Shown piece after piece: positions 10,209 through 20,868 of a stretch of 64,000 nt of DNA. The DNA comes from Lepraria neglecta (lineage: Eukaryota > Ascomycota > Lecanoromycetes > Lecanorales > Stereocaulaceae). The notes beneath the pieces were generated by a model. The model ran no database searches and was not told the origin of the DNA. It saw only the letters and a program-made list of their open reading frames with translations. Every line of letters begins with the position of its first letter. Within the stretch, counting starts at the first letter, position 1. The position numbers were made by a program, and so were the translations under genes. The stretch spans positions 5,137,526 to 5,201,525 of the forward strand of contig CM065649.1 in the NCBI GenBank assembly GCA_033220425.1. The letters are read 5' to 3'.

Positions 10209-11979
10209 TTACTCATGGCGTATATGCTCCTTCCCCTTATAGAACATGACTCCGTCTCTACTGAGCGGCTGCATTAACTTTAGCAATATCAGATACCTCC
10301 TTCTCGCCGTTTGCGCTGCCCCCTTTCGTCCCTTCGCCACCAAATCGCTCACTCTAGCTCTGTCCACTGGCATTATAGACCGGCCGCTCGCCAAAGATGG
10401 CCGTGCGCTTGCCCTCCCGCAAAGTCTTGTCGTAGCCGCCGGGCACCGCGCGATGGGCCACGACGCGATTGTCCCAGAAGGCGACGGAGCCTGCCTCCCA
10501 TCGCCACCGGACGGTCAGATCGTCGGCGGTGTGCGTGTGCTCGCGCAGGAAAGATAGCACGTGCTCGCCTTCGAGGCCTTTGAGTTCCTGGTCGCTACAG
10601 TGGGACTGTGGGTTAGTGTGTCTCATGATCAGATGCGGTTTCAGCCATGCGCCATGACCATGGGCCATAGCGAGAGATCCGTGCTTCCTGAGAGCACTAT
10701 TTGTATGAGCATCCCACCAGCAGTTGGCTCTTCAGTCGAGTTCATCTCTTTCAGAGCCATAGCAGTTCTTTCCCGCCCACCCGCACCTTATACATAGCCT
10801 ATATATAGCCTATCTACACTCCAGGTCTATGCCGCCTAGGCATGGGAGTTTTCTAGCGCTGGGGCACCTGTTGTAGCCTTTCTAGGCCTGCTAGCCCTGG
10901 CGTTAGACCGCCCAAGCATCTATTTACATATCCACTTGTGCCGGTGTGTATAGCTTCAGGAGTGAGAACACTAAATGTGGATTATGTGGGAAGGGTTGTA
11001 GAAGAGGGATTTGAGTTTGGTGACGGGGTGTGTGCGGATCTAGGGGTTGGGTTTTAGAGAGTTGTGGTTTTCTTGTTGCTGGAGGTGAGGAGACGTACTA
11101 GTAGGTGATCTCGACGGACGGGGGGTCTGAATGACTTGCCGCCAAGATTGATGGTGTTGATTTATGTTGCCTATCGTGTTGATTGGTCAGTCGTGACGGA
11201 AAAAGCAGGCCGAGATATCAGGGAGGATATATACTCGCCTCGGAGCTATGGACACCGTAGAGACCCTCGAGGAGATTCTGGAAGGTTGAGCTCAATTTGT
11301 CGAATAAAGCTACCTGGCTGGTGAAAATGGTATCCCCGCCCGTTGACGGAGCCCTGACCATACGTAGCATGGTGTACGCCGGCGGGTTCAACTCGAACGA
11401 ATGGTCGTTGTGGAAATCAGCCCCGAAATGGGCGTATTCTCGATCGCTGTCACGTGTCAGCCTAATTTCGCATAGAGGCAAAGACGACGCGGACTTATTA
11501 CGACCGAGGATGGTGACATGTTTGGGATCTTGTTAATTGGGGTCGCGGTCTTGCTAAAGATAAATATGTCAGTTTACGAAAGGACGACACTTGGCTTGCC
11601 TTCTTACCACGCCAAAATGCTTAGTGAACTCGTACTGTTGCTCGATGGTCAAGTCCTGGTCTCGGAAAAAGACGACTCCACGCTACGACATGTCAGCTGA
11701 TTGATCGTTGAATGAATGAAAGGTCACGGAAACTACCTCGGCGACGAGCAGTGCCAGCTCGTCCTGCTGGGTGTCGATCAATTAACTCAATTGTACGCCA
11801 TGCAACTGTGTGCCGATCCATGGGGTCAGATCGTCAACCTTGCTTGCAGCCGATAACAGCGATTTCTTCTCAGGGTCTGCAAAACTTGCACGATCCGCTT
11901 GGACCTCGAACTCCGGCACCAAGGGATCGGGAGGCTCGTACGCCAATACAGCAGGTGTTAGTCCAGTGTGAGTAGCCAT
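10209..11979 (-). pseudogene. TauD/AlkB-type 2-oxoglutarate dioxygenase, split by insertion
   Basis: Read on the minus strand, the N-terminal exon (from ATG 11979) ends in LTPWIGTQLHGVQLS and continues QQDELALLVAEV. The next exon gives FFRDQDLTIEQQYEFTKHFG. A further exon near 11500 contains an in-frame TAA after QDRDPN. The iron-binding H-x-D motif lies in FHNDHSFELNPPAY (about 11410). RTHPVTKLKSLFYNPSHIIH leads to the 383-bp insertion, after which the gene resumes at DQELKGLEGEHV and reaches the distal histidine in VAFWDNRVVAHRA (about 10450). The family uses Fe(II) and 2-oxoglutarate to release sulfite from alkylsulfonates or to hydroxylate similar acids. The stop and the insertion make it inactive. 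Confidence 0.85.
10592..10974 (+). mobile_element. Solo 383-bp terminal unit of DIRS/Ngaro-type element
   Basis: This segment matches 20250-20632 over its whole length and has exactly the same length. Its first 180 bp also match the left end (A1) and its last 132 bp the B1 repeat of the full element at 16065. It begins near TCGCTACAGTGGGACTG and ends GTGAGAACACTAA. It sits inside the dioxygenase gene. Removing about 380 bp restores the dioxygenase reading frame with no target-site duplication, which fits insertion or resolution by a tyrosine recombinase rather than an integrase. It shows less C-to-T change than the copies near 20 kb. Confidence 0.8.
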
Positions 11980-12616
11980 CTGCGCAATCGAATTCGAGGA
12001 GACAGAGGGATAGAGAGGGAGAGAGAAGCGTCACAGAGTTCTCGTCACGGAGAATTCGAGGCGATATATCGTGGGGTTGTGTCTCAGAATGTGCACTGTT
12101 CAGTTGGCATATATATCACCCAAGTGCCCCAATTTCGGATTACCCTCGTTTTTTTGGATTACAAATGAGAGTGTGGGGGACTCCACGCTGTTTGTCGTCC
12201 AAGGGTGTGGTAGGGGAGGGTAATCTAGAGCATTTCGACATCGCCCCGGCAAATGATACCATCCAGCATCGCGCCAAGCCAAGCTAAGGCACATATCAAC
12301 AATCAATACATGTCGGAGATATGAAGATCAGTCCGAAAAGCAGCTGCAGGCAGATCATCCTAATTGCCCAGCCACCTTTGATATCGCGCTGCAAGATAAG
12401 TGCTGGACCGTCTGGATCTGGACCGACTGTTTGCGAATCAGACTAACAAAAGACGTGATTCTGATTGTCCGGATATAAGACTTGATGGCGATGCTTCAAG
12501 CACTCTTACTGTCTGCTTTATCCATAACGCTGAACGTGAAAAGCTACAATACACATACACCATGTCGGTAGACCCAGCTTCCATCGCGCCCGCCATCGAG
12601 GTCGAGGACGCCAAGC
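11980..12616 (+). promoter_or_regulatory. Shared 5' region of dioxygenase and MFS remnants
   Basis: These 640 bases lie between the diverging starts of the dioxygenase remnant (minus) and the transporter (plus). An upstream ATG at 12562 opens a frame of similar codon character (MSVDPASIAPAIEVEDAKHA) that is one base out of phase with the transporter start at 12617. It may be the original start displaced by an indel. No specific binding motif is claimed. Confidence 0.4.
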
Positions 12617-14281
12617 ATGCAGCCTTCTCGCGACTCCAGCATCGACATGCACAAGGAAGTTTTCGACATCACTCGCATCGACCCGGTGCTCGCAAAGAAG
12701 ATGGCGCTCATCAACGAGGCCATCGAACAGATCGGCATGACGCCCTTCCAGTGGAAATTGTTCTTCCTCAATGGCTTTGGCTATGCGGTTGACTCGGTGA
12801 GTAACTGCCATTGCTTTTCTCTCCCCTTTCTCTGGCTTGGTTGACGGTCCAGCCAGCTCCTCGTTGTCTGTCAATCCATAGCCTTGCCAGCCGTTGCGCA
12901 AGAGTATGGTAGTCCGACTGCGAAGATCGCTGGAGTCGCGCTGGCCTCGCAAGTGGGTCTGTTGGTAGGGGGTGCGCTCTGGGGCTTCTCCGCAGACATC
13001 ATCGATCGAAGGATTGCGTTCAACACGAGTCTGTTCGTCTGCGCATTGTCCGTGTTGATCGCGGGTGGCATGCCAAATTATATTTCGTTCTCGGCCATGT
13101 ACGTCTTCCTCTGCGCTTGACCGCACCCTCTTCCTCCATCGCATCTCGTCGAGCTAATCCGAGAAAAGGGTCGCCATTTACTCGGCAGCCGCCGGAGGGA
13201 ACTACATACTCGATGCCACCAACCTCATCGAGTTCCTCCCCGCCGCGTATACCTGGCTCGTCACATTCATGGCCTTGTGGTGGGCCGTCGGATACACCAT
13301 CACCGGCCTTTTCGCGTGGGGTTTCATGAGCAATTACTCCTGCGCTCCGGACGCGACGGTCGCCCAATGCACACAGCAGGATAAAATGGGGTGGCGCTCT
13401 TGTCTTGGTCTTGAGTGTTCTGCGCTTGTTGGTCGTCCGGATGGTTCAAACGCCGAGATGGCTGCTTAGCCAGAACAGAGACGATGAGGTGCTTCACAAT
13501 CTTCACGAGGTGGCTTCCAAGTATAGTCGCTCCTTCTCCCTCACGTTGGAACAGCTCCAATCGCAGGGTCGCATCACCGATACTGAGAAATCGGTTTGGT
13601 CGGGACTACGACTTCGCAAGCACTTCTCCGGGCTCTTCGACACCAGGAGGTTGGCGTGGTCGACCACCGTCATTATTGCCAATTGGTTCGTGATAGGCAT
13701 GGTGAGCCCTCTGTACAGCGTCTTCTTGCCATACTATCTCAAGTCACGGGGAGCCGACGTGGGATCCGACAGCAACTACACGACATGGCGGAACTATGCG
13801 ATCAACCAGGTGGCCGGCCTCATTGGACCGTGCGTAGCGGCAGTCCTTGTGGAGACGAGGTATCTCGGGAGAAGGGGGACCTTGGCAATTGGTGCGGCCA
13901 TCGCTATGGCGTTGCAGTTCGGGTACACGCAGATCAAGACCCCGGCGCAGAACGTCGGCGTGTCGGCGTCCATTACTGCGGCATCGTAGGTCTTTTCTCT
14001 AACCGGTCGAGATCTCATGCTGACTTCCACTTTGCAGAAACATCTACTATGGAACAATATACGCGTATACGCCCGAAATCCTCCCCTCCGCCCACAGAGC
14101 TACGGGATATGCCATCTGTGTAGTCATGAACCGCGTGGGAGGTATCTTAGGGGTTTTGATCGGGAGCTATGCAAATGTGGAGACGACGGCGCCGCTCTTT
14201 GTTTGTGCTGGACTTTTTGGTCTCCTTATCATCCTCAGTCTGCTTTTACCATTCGAATCGAGACGAAAGAGGGCTCAATAA
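12617..14281 (+). pseudogene. MFS transporter, four exons, one frameshift
   Basis: Four exons are supported: 12617-12796, 12857-13098, 13169-13985 and 14038-14281, with introns of 60, 70 and 52 bp that splice in phase. The product has the 12-helix layout of fungal major facilitator proteins of the metabolite/niacin-like group: AKKMALINEAIEQIGMTPFQ leads into TM1, GGALWGFSADIIDRR is the loop 2-3 signature, and the end reads YGTIYAYTPEILPSAHRATG and GVLIGSYANVETTAPLFVCA. Exon 3 is one base out of frame: it breaks between QQDKMGWR (near 13397) and ALVLVLSVLRLLVV (near 13400), where homologues would have several more residues, so a small deletion is likely. The rest is clean. Substrate unknown. 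A true deletion makes this a young pseudogene; a sequencing error would restore it. Confidence 0.75.
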
Positions 14282-14753
14282 GATTGAGTACAATTTTTGC
14301 ATCAGATTTAAAGACATGCGTTGATTTATCTAAAACTGGTTATACCAGGTGATGATGAATCGAGTGGAGGCTTCTTTTAGGATCTGGCTGATTCTATGAT
14401 GGAGTTCCTCCATCATGAAACGACTGGCACGCTCTCAAGGCTTTATGTGTCATGCTCTCACGTATTGGGTTCCTGCCGCATGCATCGGTCCTTGGAAGCC
14501 GGCGGCTGGCATTCTTGAAGGTCTGACGATTGACTGCTTCTAGGTGACCTAGTCTTCAACATGTCGAGGAGTGACGGAGGGAGGTGTGCCCACGGAAGAA
14601 TCTATTGCTGGCAAGCATGTGAAAGGTGACCCTGGAAGGTTTACTCAGCTACTTGGCCTTGTGCGAATACAAAGTGTAGTGTTACTGCAGCAGAATCACG
14701 AGCAAACTCCCCAATTCCACTTCGTCCCACACCCATACCAGAGCCAGAGAACA
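14282..14753. other. Spacer between convergent genes
   Basis: The transporter remnant and the SDR gene end toward each other across 470 bases. The + strand is T-rich just after the transporter stop, as in 3' untranslated DNA. No other feature is seen. Confidence 0.4.
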
Positions 14754-15751
14754 TCACAGCTCTGGCAGCTCCTGCAGCTCCTTCTCAGTCCACTCCCACA
14801 ACCGCTCGCACAGCGCATCATCGCCCACAATCTCCGCCTGCCCCTTCCCAGCGCCAACCTTCCCCGCCGGCTGGTGCCCCACCGGCTCATAATATCCTCC
14901 GTTCTCAATCTCCGCCTTATCGGCCGTGGCAGCCCACAGCGTGTTCCATGCGCCTTTGTTCGCGCTCTGATACAACGGCGTATACCGCAGCAGCCTCATC
15001 ACGGGCGTGTACAGACCGGCCTCCGCGCGGCCCGAAAGCTCCGTCCGGACCAGACCCGGATGCACGGACACGGAGGTGATGTTGGCGAAGTGCGTGGCCA
15101 TGCCTTTGGCGAGGAAGATGTCTGCGAGCTTGGACTGCCCGTAGCGAGACCATTTGGTGCCCGTGTCTGCGGACTTGAGGGCGGAGAAGTCGATCCCCTC
15201 GGGCGGATGCAAGGTGTGGCCGTAGGAGCTGAGGGCCACGAAGCGCACGTCGTTCTTGCCGCTGTCGGTCGTCTTGAGCATCACTGGACGCAAGAGCTTC
15301 AGCAGCACGGCGTGCCCGAGGTAGTTGGTCCCGAATTGGATCTCGAATCCTTCGGCGGTGAGGGCGGGTGGGACGGCCATGATTCCTGCGTTGGCGATGA
15401 AGATGTCGAGGCGTGGAGACTTGAATGCGTCTACGATAGCGTGGCGGATGCTGTCGCGCGTGGAGGCAAGGTCGCATTTGATGAAGGTGATTGTCGTTTG
15501 TGGGGCGAGCGACTTGACTTGGGAGAGAACTTCTGAGCCGGCTTCAGCATTGCGGCCAGTGAAGTAAATGTGAGAGGGGTTATGAGATGCTAGGGCAATG
15601 ACAGCGGCTTTGCCGATTCCGGTGGTGCCTGGCAGGAAAGTGTTAGCTAGACGATGATGATGACGAAAGATGGGCGAGTGGCCAAAATACCTCCTGTGAT
15701 GAAAATCACTTTGCCTGCGAGGCTTGGGATGCTGTTTGGATTGAAGGGCAT
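14754..15751 (-). CDS. Short-chain dehydrogenase/reductase (retinol dehydrogenase-like)
   Basis: Two exons, 15691-15751 and 14754-15628, with a 62-bp intron (GTATTT...CCAG), give a 311-residue protein. The intron falls inside the nucleotide-binding motif, and correct splicing restores ITGGTTGIGKAAVIAL (about residues 17-32), the TGxxxGIG Rossmann signature. IANAGIM gives the structural NAG motif and YGQSKLAD the catalytic Tyr-x3-Lys (Tyr and Lys near residues 185-189), with the upstream serine in VALSSYG. The sequence most resembles NAD(P)-dependent reductases of the retinol dehydrogenase/WWOX-like branch, which act on hydrophobic alcohols or aldehydes. The substrate cannot be read from sequence. 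No stops or frame changes. The start is chosen because MPFNPNSIPSLAGKVIF precedes the motif at normal spacing. Confidence 0.9.
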
Positions 15752-16064
15752 CTTGTGTCGTTGAGAGGCTCTTTCTCCGATGGGGGGGTTCTCGTACCAC
15801 CAGGATACGATCTTATACCAACTCTGATCAGAAAGGGTGGGAAGAAGGGGCGTGCAGGATGGACTACGGGAGGACTTCTCTTGTAGAGTATTGGTGTCCG
15901 TTGACGTCGCTATATACACGAGATGGGTCAATGTCAATCGATGTTCGTCATCCTGTGTAGGTGTAAGAGTAAAAGAGTGTGTAAGAGTGTAAAGTGTTGC
16001 CTGAAGTCTTCGGCGGCCGGACCTTCGGCTGCATTGAGCTCCGATCCGATTCCGGTGAAACTTC
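15752..16064 (-). promoter_or_regulatory. 5' region of the SDR gene, cut by a retroelement
   Basis: About 310 bases of normal-GC DNA precede the SDR start before the left end of the DIRS-type element. The element therefore truncates the natural promoter region, which may affect expression. No factor-binding motif is claimed. Confidence 0.4.
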
Positions 16065-16339
16065 TCGCTATAGTGGGTGGGTTAGTGTGTCTTATGATCA
16101 GATGCGGTTTCAGCCATGCGCCATGACTATAGGCTATAGCGAGAGATCCGTGCTTCCTGAGAGTACTATTTATATAAGTATCCTACCAGTAGTTAGCTCT
16201 TCAGTCGAGTTCATCTCTTTTAGAGCTATAGTAGTTCTTTTCATAGTAATTAAGCCTATATATACATTAGTCCATCTATCCTTTCATCCCATCTACACTT
16301 ATATTCTTCCCCCTCTTTCTAAGTATAAACACCTTAGTA

Positions 16340-17520
16340 TTATCTAGTTATAGCTGTCGCTATATATAAATCAGCTACCTCTAAGAAAGCCTCTAAGAAA
16401 GCCTCCAAGACGGCCCCTAAGACCTCCTCTAAGAACCGCAAACAAGCTAAAACAGCTACTCGGAGGGATACTATACCCCCCTCTGAATTACAGGTATCTA
16501 CTACCTCTTCGGGAACTATCAGCCTAAGCCTCATCGACGAAATACCTCCTCCTAGTTACTATAATTAAATTCGCGAGTTAGAATACCGCCTGGCGGCGCT
16601 AAAGGACCAGCGCGATTACTAGGATCGCTATTAAGTCTATAAGTTATATAGTCGCCGTCGCCGTTATCGTTATCGCTACTTATCTATTTCTAGTATAAAC
16701 TCGGAGGAGGGGGATAGCCTAATAGTCTCTTTTAGGTATACCGAAGGTAAGAAACCCTTTCTTAGTCTTTATAAGCGCTATCGTACTATTAATATTAAGT
16801 ATTTTAAGTAAATCTTCTTTAGAATATTTAAAACGGAATACCTTATAAAGCTAGCCTATAACTATACCAATCGTATAGATAGCGATACTATCTAGGAGAC
16901 TAACGGGTTAGTATACCTCCTATAGTGTTTCGAGGTATATAGCTAGGCCGTTTATTACTATACGCACCCTATAGTAAGTATATAGTTATAGGTAGCCCTT
17001 TCGGACTACCGCCTTCGCCTTACGAAGCTATATATATACTATAAATTTGACTCTATCCGCGTATACTATCACGTATTCGTTACTATACGCATCCTAAGTA
17101 GCTAGGATAATCTAGTAGCCTAGTCAATCGACGATAGACACTACTTAGACCTCTTAGTCCGAAGGATATCCGTATAGGGCGATACTAGGTTATACGTAGG
17201 TGGTAGTACCTCAAAATCCTCCTCTTCAGGCCTATTTATATATAGATTATTTAATAGCGGCTACTGTCTACGCGACCGCTGCAGGTATCTTTATATCTAT
17301 TCTATATATTAGTAGAATCACCTAGCGAATACATGCTCAAGGGCTAACTCGGCCTCGAATAACGCTAACTTAATACTACTAGCAAATCGAATTTCCAAGT
17401 CGGAATAACTCCTAGAGTACCCGTAGGTAGCTATATCGCTACTATGCGTAGTAGAGGGTTTTCTATACTTACTCGTCGATCTATCCGATCTAGATCTACC
17501 CTATCAGGGCCCGTTACGCG
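16340..17520 (+). pseudogene. Gag-like region with CCCH-type zinc motif
   Basis: The 5' part of the element is low-complexity at first (Lys/Ala-rich text near 16380-16450). Around 17230-17300 it encodes LFNSGYCLRDRCRYL, with cysteines spaced as in a CCCH finger (RNA binding). Many stops are present. In this order the first protein packages the RNA. The assignment rests on position plus the cysteine motif. Confidence 0.5.
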
Positions 17521-17899
17521 TTGATAGTTAGTATAAATAGTTAAAGAATCACCCCGATCAAACCTTCGCCAAGACCCTAGCGGCTATTCTTTAGAAGGGG
17601 GCAAAAATCGGGTATAGAGGTATAGACATCTAACACCTTAGTTAAAACCACTAATCAGTATATGCAGTACTAGATATATTAACTGCGGACCTTTAAAAAC
17701 AGCTTCAGTATAACTAGTTAACTTAAGTAGACTATTAGACGGAGCCCTGGTACGTCTATTCGCCGCTAGGCTTGGTCCCGAAGTACAATAGGGGCTAGAG
17801 ACGTATTTATAACCTCTTATTTCTATACGGCAGCTCAGTTAATAATAGTATACCTTACGATTAGGGTACCTTAGAGTATATAACGTACGATAACGCCGT

Positions 17900-19080
17900 A
17901 GATACGCTACTATAATAAGGTCCAGGGGCTTAATTCGTTAAGCGAGACCTGAAAGACGCCTTTCGTTATATTCTAGTAGCTACTTTAGACTAGTAGCTAC
18001 TAGGTTTCTACTATAATAGTTTCTACTAGAAAGAATACTATCTACCCTTTAGTTTACGTATAGTACTATTCCTCTTTAACCTGTTTACGAAGGCGATTAA
18101 CTAGATTATAACCGCAGTATTACTATAGGCTATAGTATTATACTACTTGGACGATTTCTTCGCCATTCTAGTACTATAAGCTAATACTATCGCATACAGC
18201 CATTAATTCGATCAAGTATATAACGAATTAGACCTATTAGTTAACTATTCGAAGGATGCGAGAGGTATAAAAGCCGACTTTATAGGAATTGAGTTCGATA
18301 GTATCCTTATATAGGCACGACTCCCTCTAGATAAGCTAGATAGGGTAAGAAATATAGTGTAAGGCCTCCTTAAAAGGCCTATAATCCTATATTCGGAGCT
18401 TGAGTTAGTAGTCGGTTTTCTGTTATTTACTGCCAAAATTATAGTTCCAGGAAGGGCCTTCTTAAGGCGACTTTTTAACGCAATTCGGAGATAAATGGCT
18501 ATCCTATATATTACCGCAGCTATAAGGGCTAATCTACTATAGTAGTATACCTTCCTGAAGGACTAGAATGGCCTTAAATTACTACGTTACGTCGTTAGTT
18601 AACTATCGTAGTATATATAGACTGACGCCTCTAGGAGGCTTGGTATAGAGGGCTATATTCTTAATCACCTAGCCTATTTATACTCGATCTAGAACGTCTT
18701 TAGTATACCGGTCGCTATACGCTATTATCGTAAAGATATATAATTTAAAGAAATAAAGGCTATTCTTTACGCGATACAGCTATAGTTAGAACGACTCCGG
18801 GGATTAAAATTAACCCTTTATTGCGATAATAATACCTGTATCTATAGGCTATATAAATCCTCGATCCGTAGACTAGCTATAGCCCTACTAAAGGATATAG
18901 CTATATTTATAGCTAGATATGACATCTATTTAGTTCCGGAATAGATCCTAATAGGAGCTAACTAACTGGCTAATAACCTCTTGCGATTCCGATATCGAAA
19001 AATCGCTGGTAGATACCCTTAGCTAGGTTACCTAGCTATATCCCCGCCGAGTCAGGGCGGGACCTACTATAATCTTGGTA
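17900..19080 (+). pseudogene. Reverse transcriptase and RNase H of DIRS-type element
   Basis: Stops are mostly TAG, but the frames remain readable. VKRDLKDAFRYILVA (from about 17938) is the first RT block, PFSLRIVPFLFNLFTKAINW follows, and YYLDDFFAI (18140-18166) carries the two catalytic aspartates. The RNase H region begins DASRR near 18624 and includes LTLYCDNN near 18810-18840 and ANQLADNLLRFRYRKIAG near 18957-19010. The order and spacing match DIRS-order polymerases. It is inactive. Confidence 0.8.
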
Positions 19081-19149
19081 TAGTTAGACCGTACTACTAC
19101 GAGAAGCCGCTCGACTCCTATAGTAGGGGTTAGTAATAAAAACCCGAAA

Positions 19150-20000
19150 AACGTATACTATACTAACGCAGTTATATATTACCTATTATATACTTAGGGG
19201 GAGTATACCTCCCTTCCTAGCGACGGTAAACTTATTAGCTAGTTAGATAGTAGATCTTAGTACGAAACAGGTCAAGGTAAAGACAGTTAAGGCCTACTTG
19301 ATAGGCGTTAGATCAATGTATATAGATATAGGCTATAGGGGCCTTGTAGTATTTTATAACCTATAATTAGAATATATAATAGCGGGTATACGATACCTAT
19401 AGGGCGAGGCCGGGATAAAAGAAAGACGTCCTATTACTAAGGATCTACTACTATAAATCCTCCCTTATTTTGACTAGCATAACGAGACTAGTTTAATATT
19501 ATATACGGCCTTTTGCCTTGTATTCGCCGTATTCCTCTATATAGGGGAGTTTACCTATACCGCAAAAGATTATAATAATTACGAATTCAGCTAGTAGTTC
19601 CTAACTCGTCGCTCAGTAAGGCTATATAAGAACTATCTAGAGCTTACCCTCCTAGTATTAAAAACGGACCCTTTCAGGCGGGGTATTACCCTTACTATCG
19701 CAGCTTCCGGTAATAGATTATATATAGTTAAGGCGTTACGCTATTTATTTAAGTAGAAGACCGTACTAAATAGTCCCCTCTTCTAGCTAGGAGGCTCTAT
19801 ATTTATAAGGGAGATCGCTACGAGTTACCTTCGTTAAGTACTTATATTACTTAGGGTAGAAGGTTATTATTTAGGATACTCCTTCTATAGAGGGGCCGCT
19901 ACCTCTATATAAGAGGCAGGCCTTAGTAATAAAGAAATCTAGCTACTAGGGCGATAGAAGTCGGACTCCTATCGTCTATATATAGTTATTTATCCTAAGC
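19150..20000 (+). pseudogene. Tyrosine recombinase of DIRS-type element
   Basis: An N-terminal core-binding segment reads KTVKAYLIGVRSMYIDIG (about 19278-19335). The catalytic domain contains YIGEFTYTAKDYNN (near 19540, the box I region), KTDPFRRGITLTIAASGNRL (near 19665-19725) and YSFYRGAATSIQEAGLSNKE (19876-19935), where the usual His-x-x-Arg of box II now begins with Tyr. The nucleophile region is SDSYRLYIVIY near 19955-19990. Tyrosine recombinases join the retroelement cDNA circle to the target without a target-site duplication. Stops and changed catalytic positions show decay. Confidence 0.8.
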
Positions 20001-20632
20001 GAATACTTATAGTATTACGTCGGTACTAGTAGCGCTAGTGCTAGCGATACTCGCTAGGAGCTACCCTGCGAGGCCTTCCTCGGAAACCCTCTACGGGGGC
20101 GTTATTTAGGTGTTATTTGGGAGTTTTCTAGCGCTGGGGCACCTATTGTAGCCTTTCTAGGCCTGCTAGCCCTGGTGTTAGACCGCCCAAGCATCTATTT
20201 ATATATCCACTTGTACCGGTATATATAGCTTTAGGAGTGAGAACACTAATCGCTATAGTAGGACTGTAGGTTAGTATATCTTATAATCAGATACGGTTTT
20301 AGCTATACGCTATAACTATAGGCTATAGCGAGAGATCCGTACTTCCTGAGAGCACTATTTATATAAGTATCCTACCAGTAGTTGGCTCTTCAGTCGAGTT
20401 TATCTCTTTTAGAGCTATAGTAGTTCTTTCCCGCCTACGCACACCTTATATATAGCCTATATATAGCCTATCTATACTCCAGGTCTATGCCACCTAGGCA
20501 TGGGAGTTTTCTAGCGCTGGGGCACCTGTTGTAGCCTTTCTAGGCCTGCTAGCCCTGGCGTTAGACCGCCCAAGCATCTATTTATATATCTACTTGTGCC
20601 GGTATATATAGCTTCAGGAGTGAGAACACTAA

Positions 20633-20868
20633 TCCGACTATAGAGTATTCTGGCATCGATGTGCATGCTCTCCTTTTATGCCTACCTACTTTATAATAAG
20701 CAAGCTACATTGTGCTATTCTTCTTGTGTGGTAGCCGCAGAGAGAGATCGGCTATTAGAATACACGGAATCACGGAGAGCGAGCCTGACCTAAGATGGTC
20801 CCCACCCCATAGCTTCGATATTTCGGATCGAGACAATAATTCATGTGCATCGAGGCTGACGTTCTACC
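20633..20868. other. Spacer left of the regulator gene
   Basis: Normal-GC sequence begins right after the B2 repeat and runs to the stop of the zinc-cluster gene. It probably includes that gene's 3' untranslated region. Nothing else is supported. Confidence 0.4.

Larger units (their letters stand above)
16065..20632 (+). mobile_element. Tyrosine-recombinase retrotransposon with split direct repeats (DIRS/Ngaro-like), RIP-degraded
   Basis: The order of terminal repeats is A1 (16065-16240), coding region, B1 (20118-20249), A2 (20250-20429) and B2 (20501-20632). A1 matches A2 and B1 matches B2. This A1-ORFs-B1-A2-B2 layout is the split direct repeat known for Ngaro and PAT elements of the DIRS order, and differs from long terminal repeats. 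The internal 3.9 kb encodes remnants of a zinc-knuckle protein, reverse transcriptase, RNase H and tyrosine recombinase, all on the + strand. TpA enrichment and multiple TAG stops show it has been inactivated by RIP. It carries no integrase or aspartic protease that I can see. Confidence 0.85.

Noticed and set aside
10592-10974. Solo LTR
   Set aside because: The same unit at 20250-20632 belongs to a split direct repeat, there is no target duplication, and the parent element has a tyrosine recombinase.
14571-15536. + strand 321-codon frame opposite the SDR gene
   Set aside because: It is the antisense shadow of the SDR coding strand. Motifs and splicing support the minus strand.
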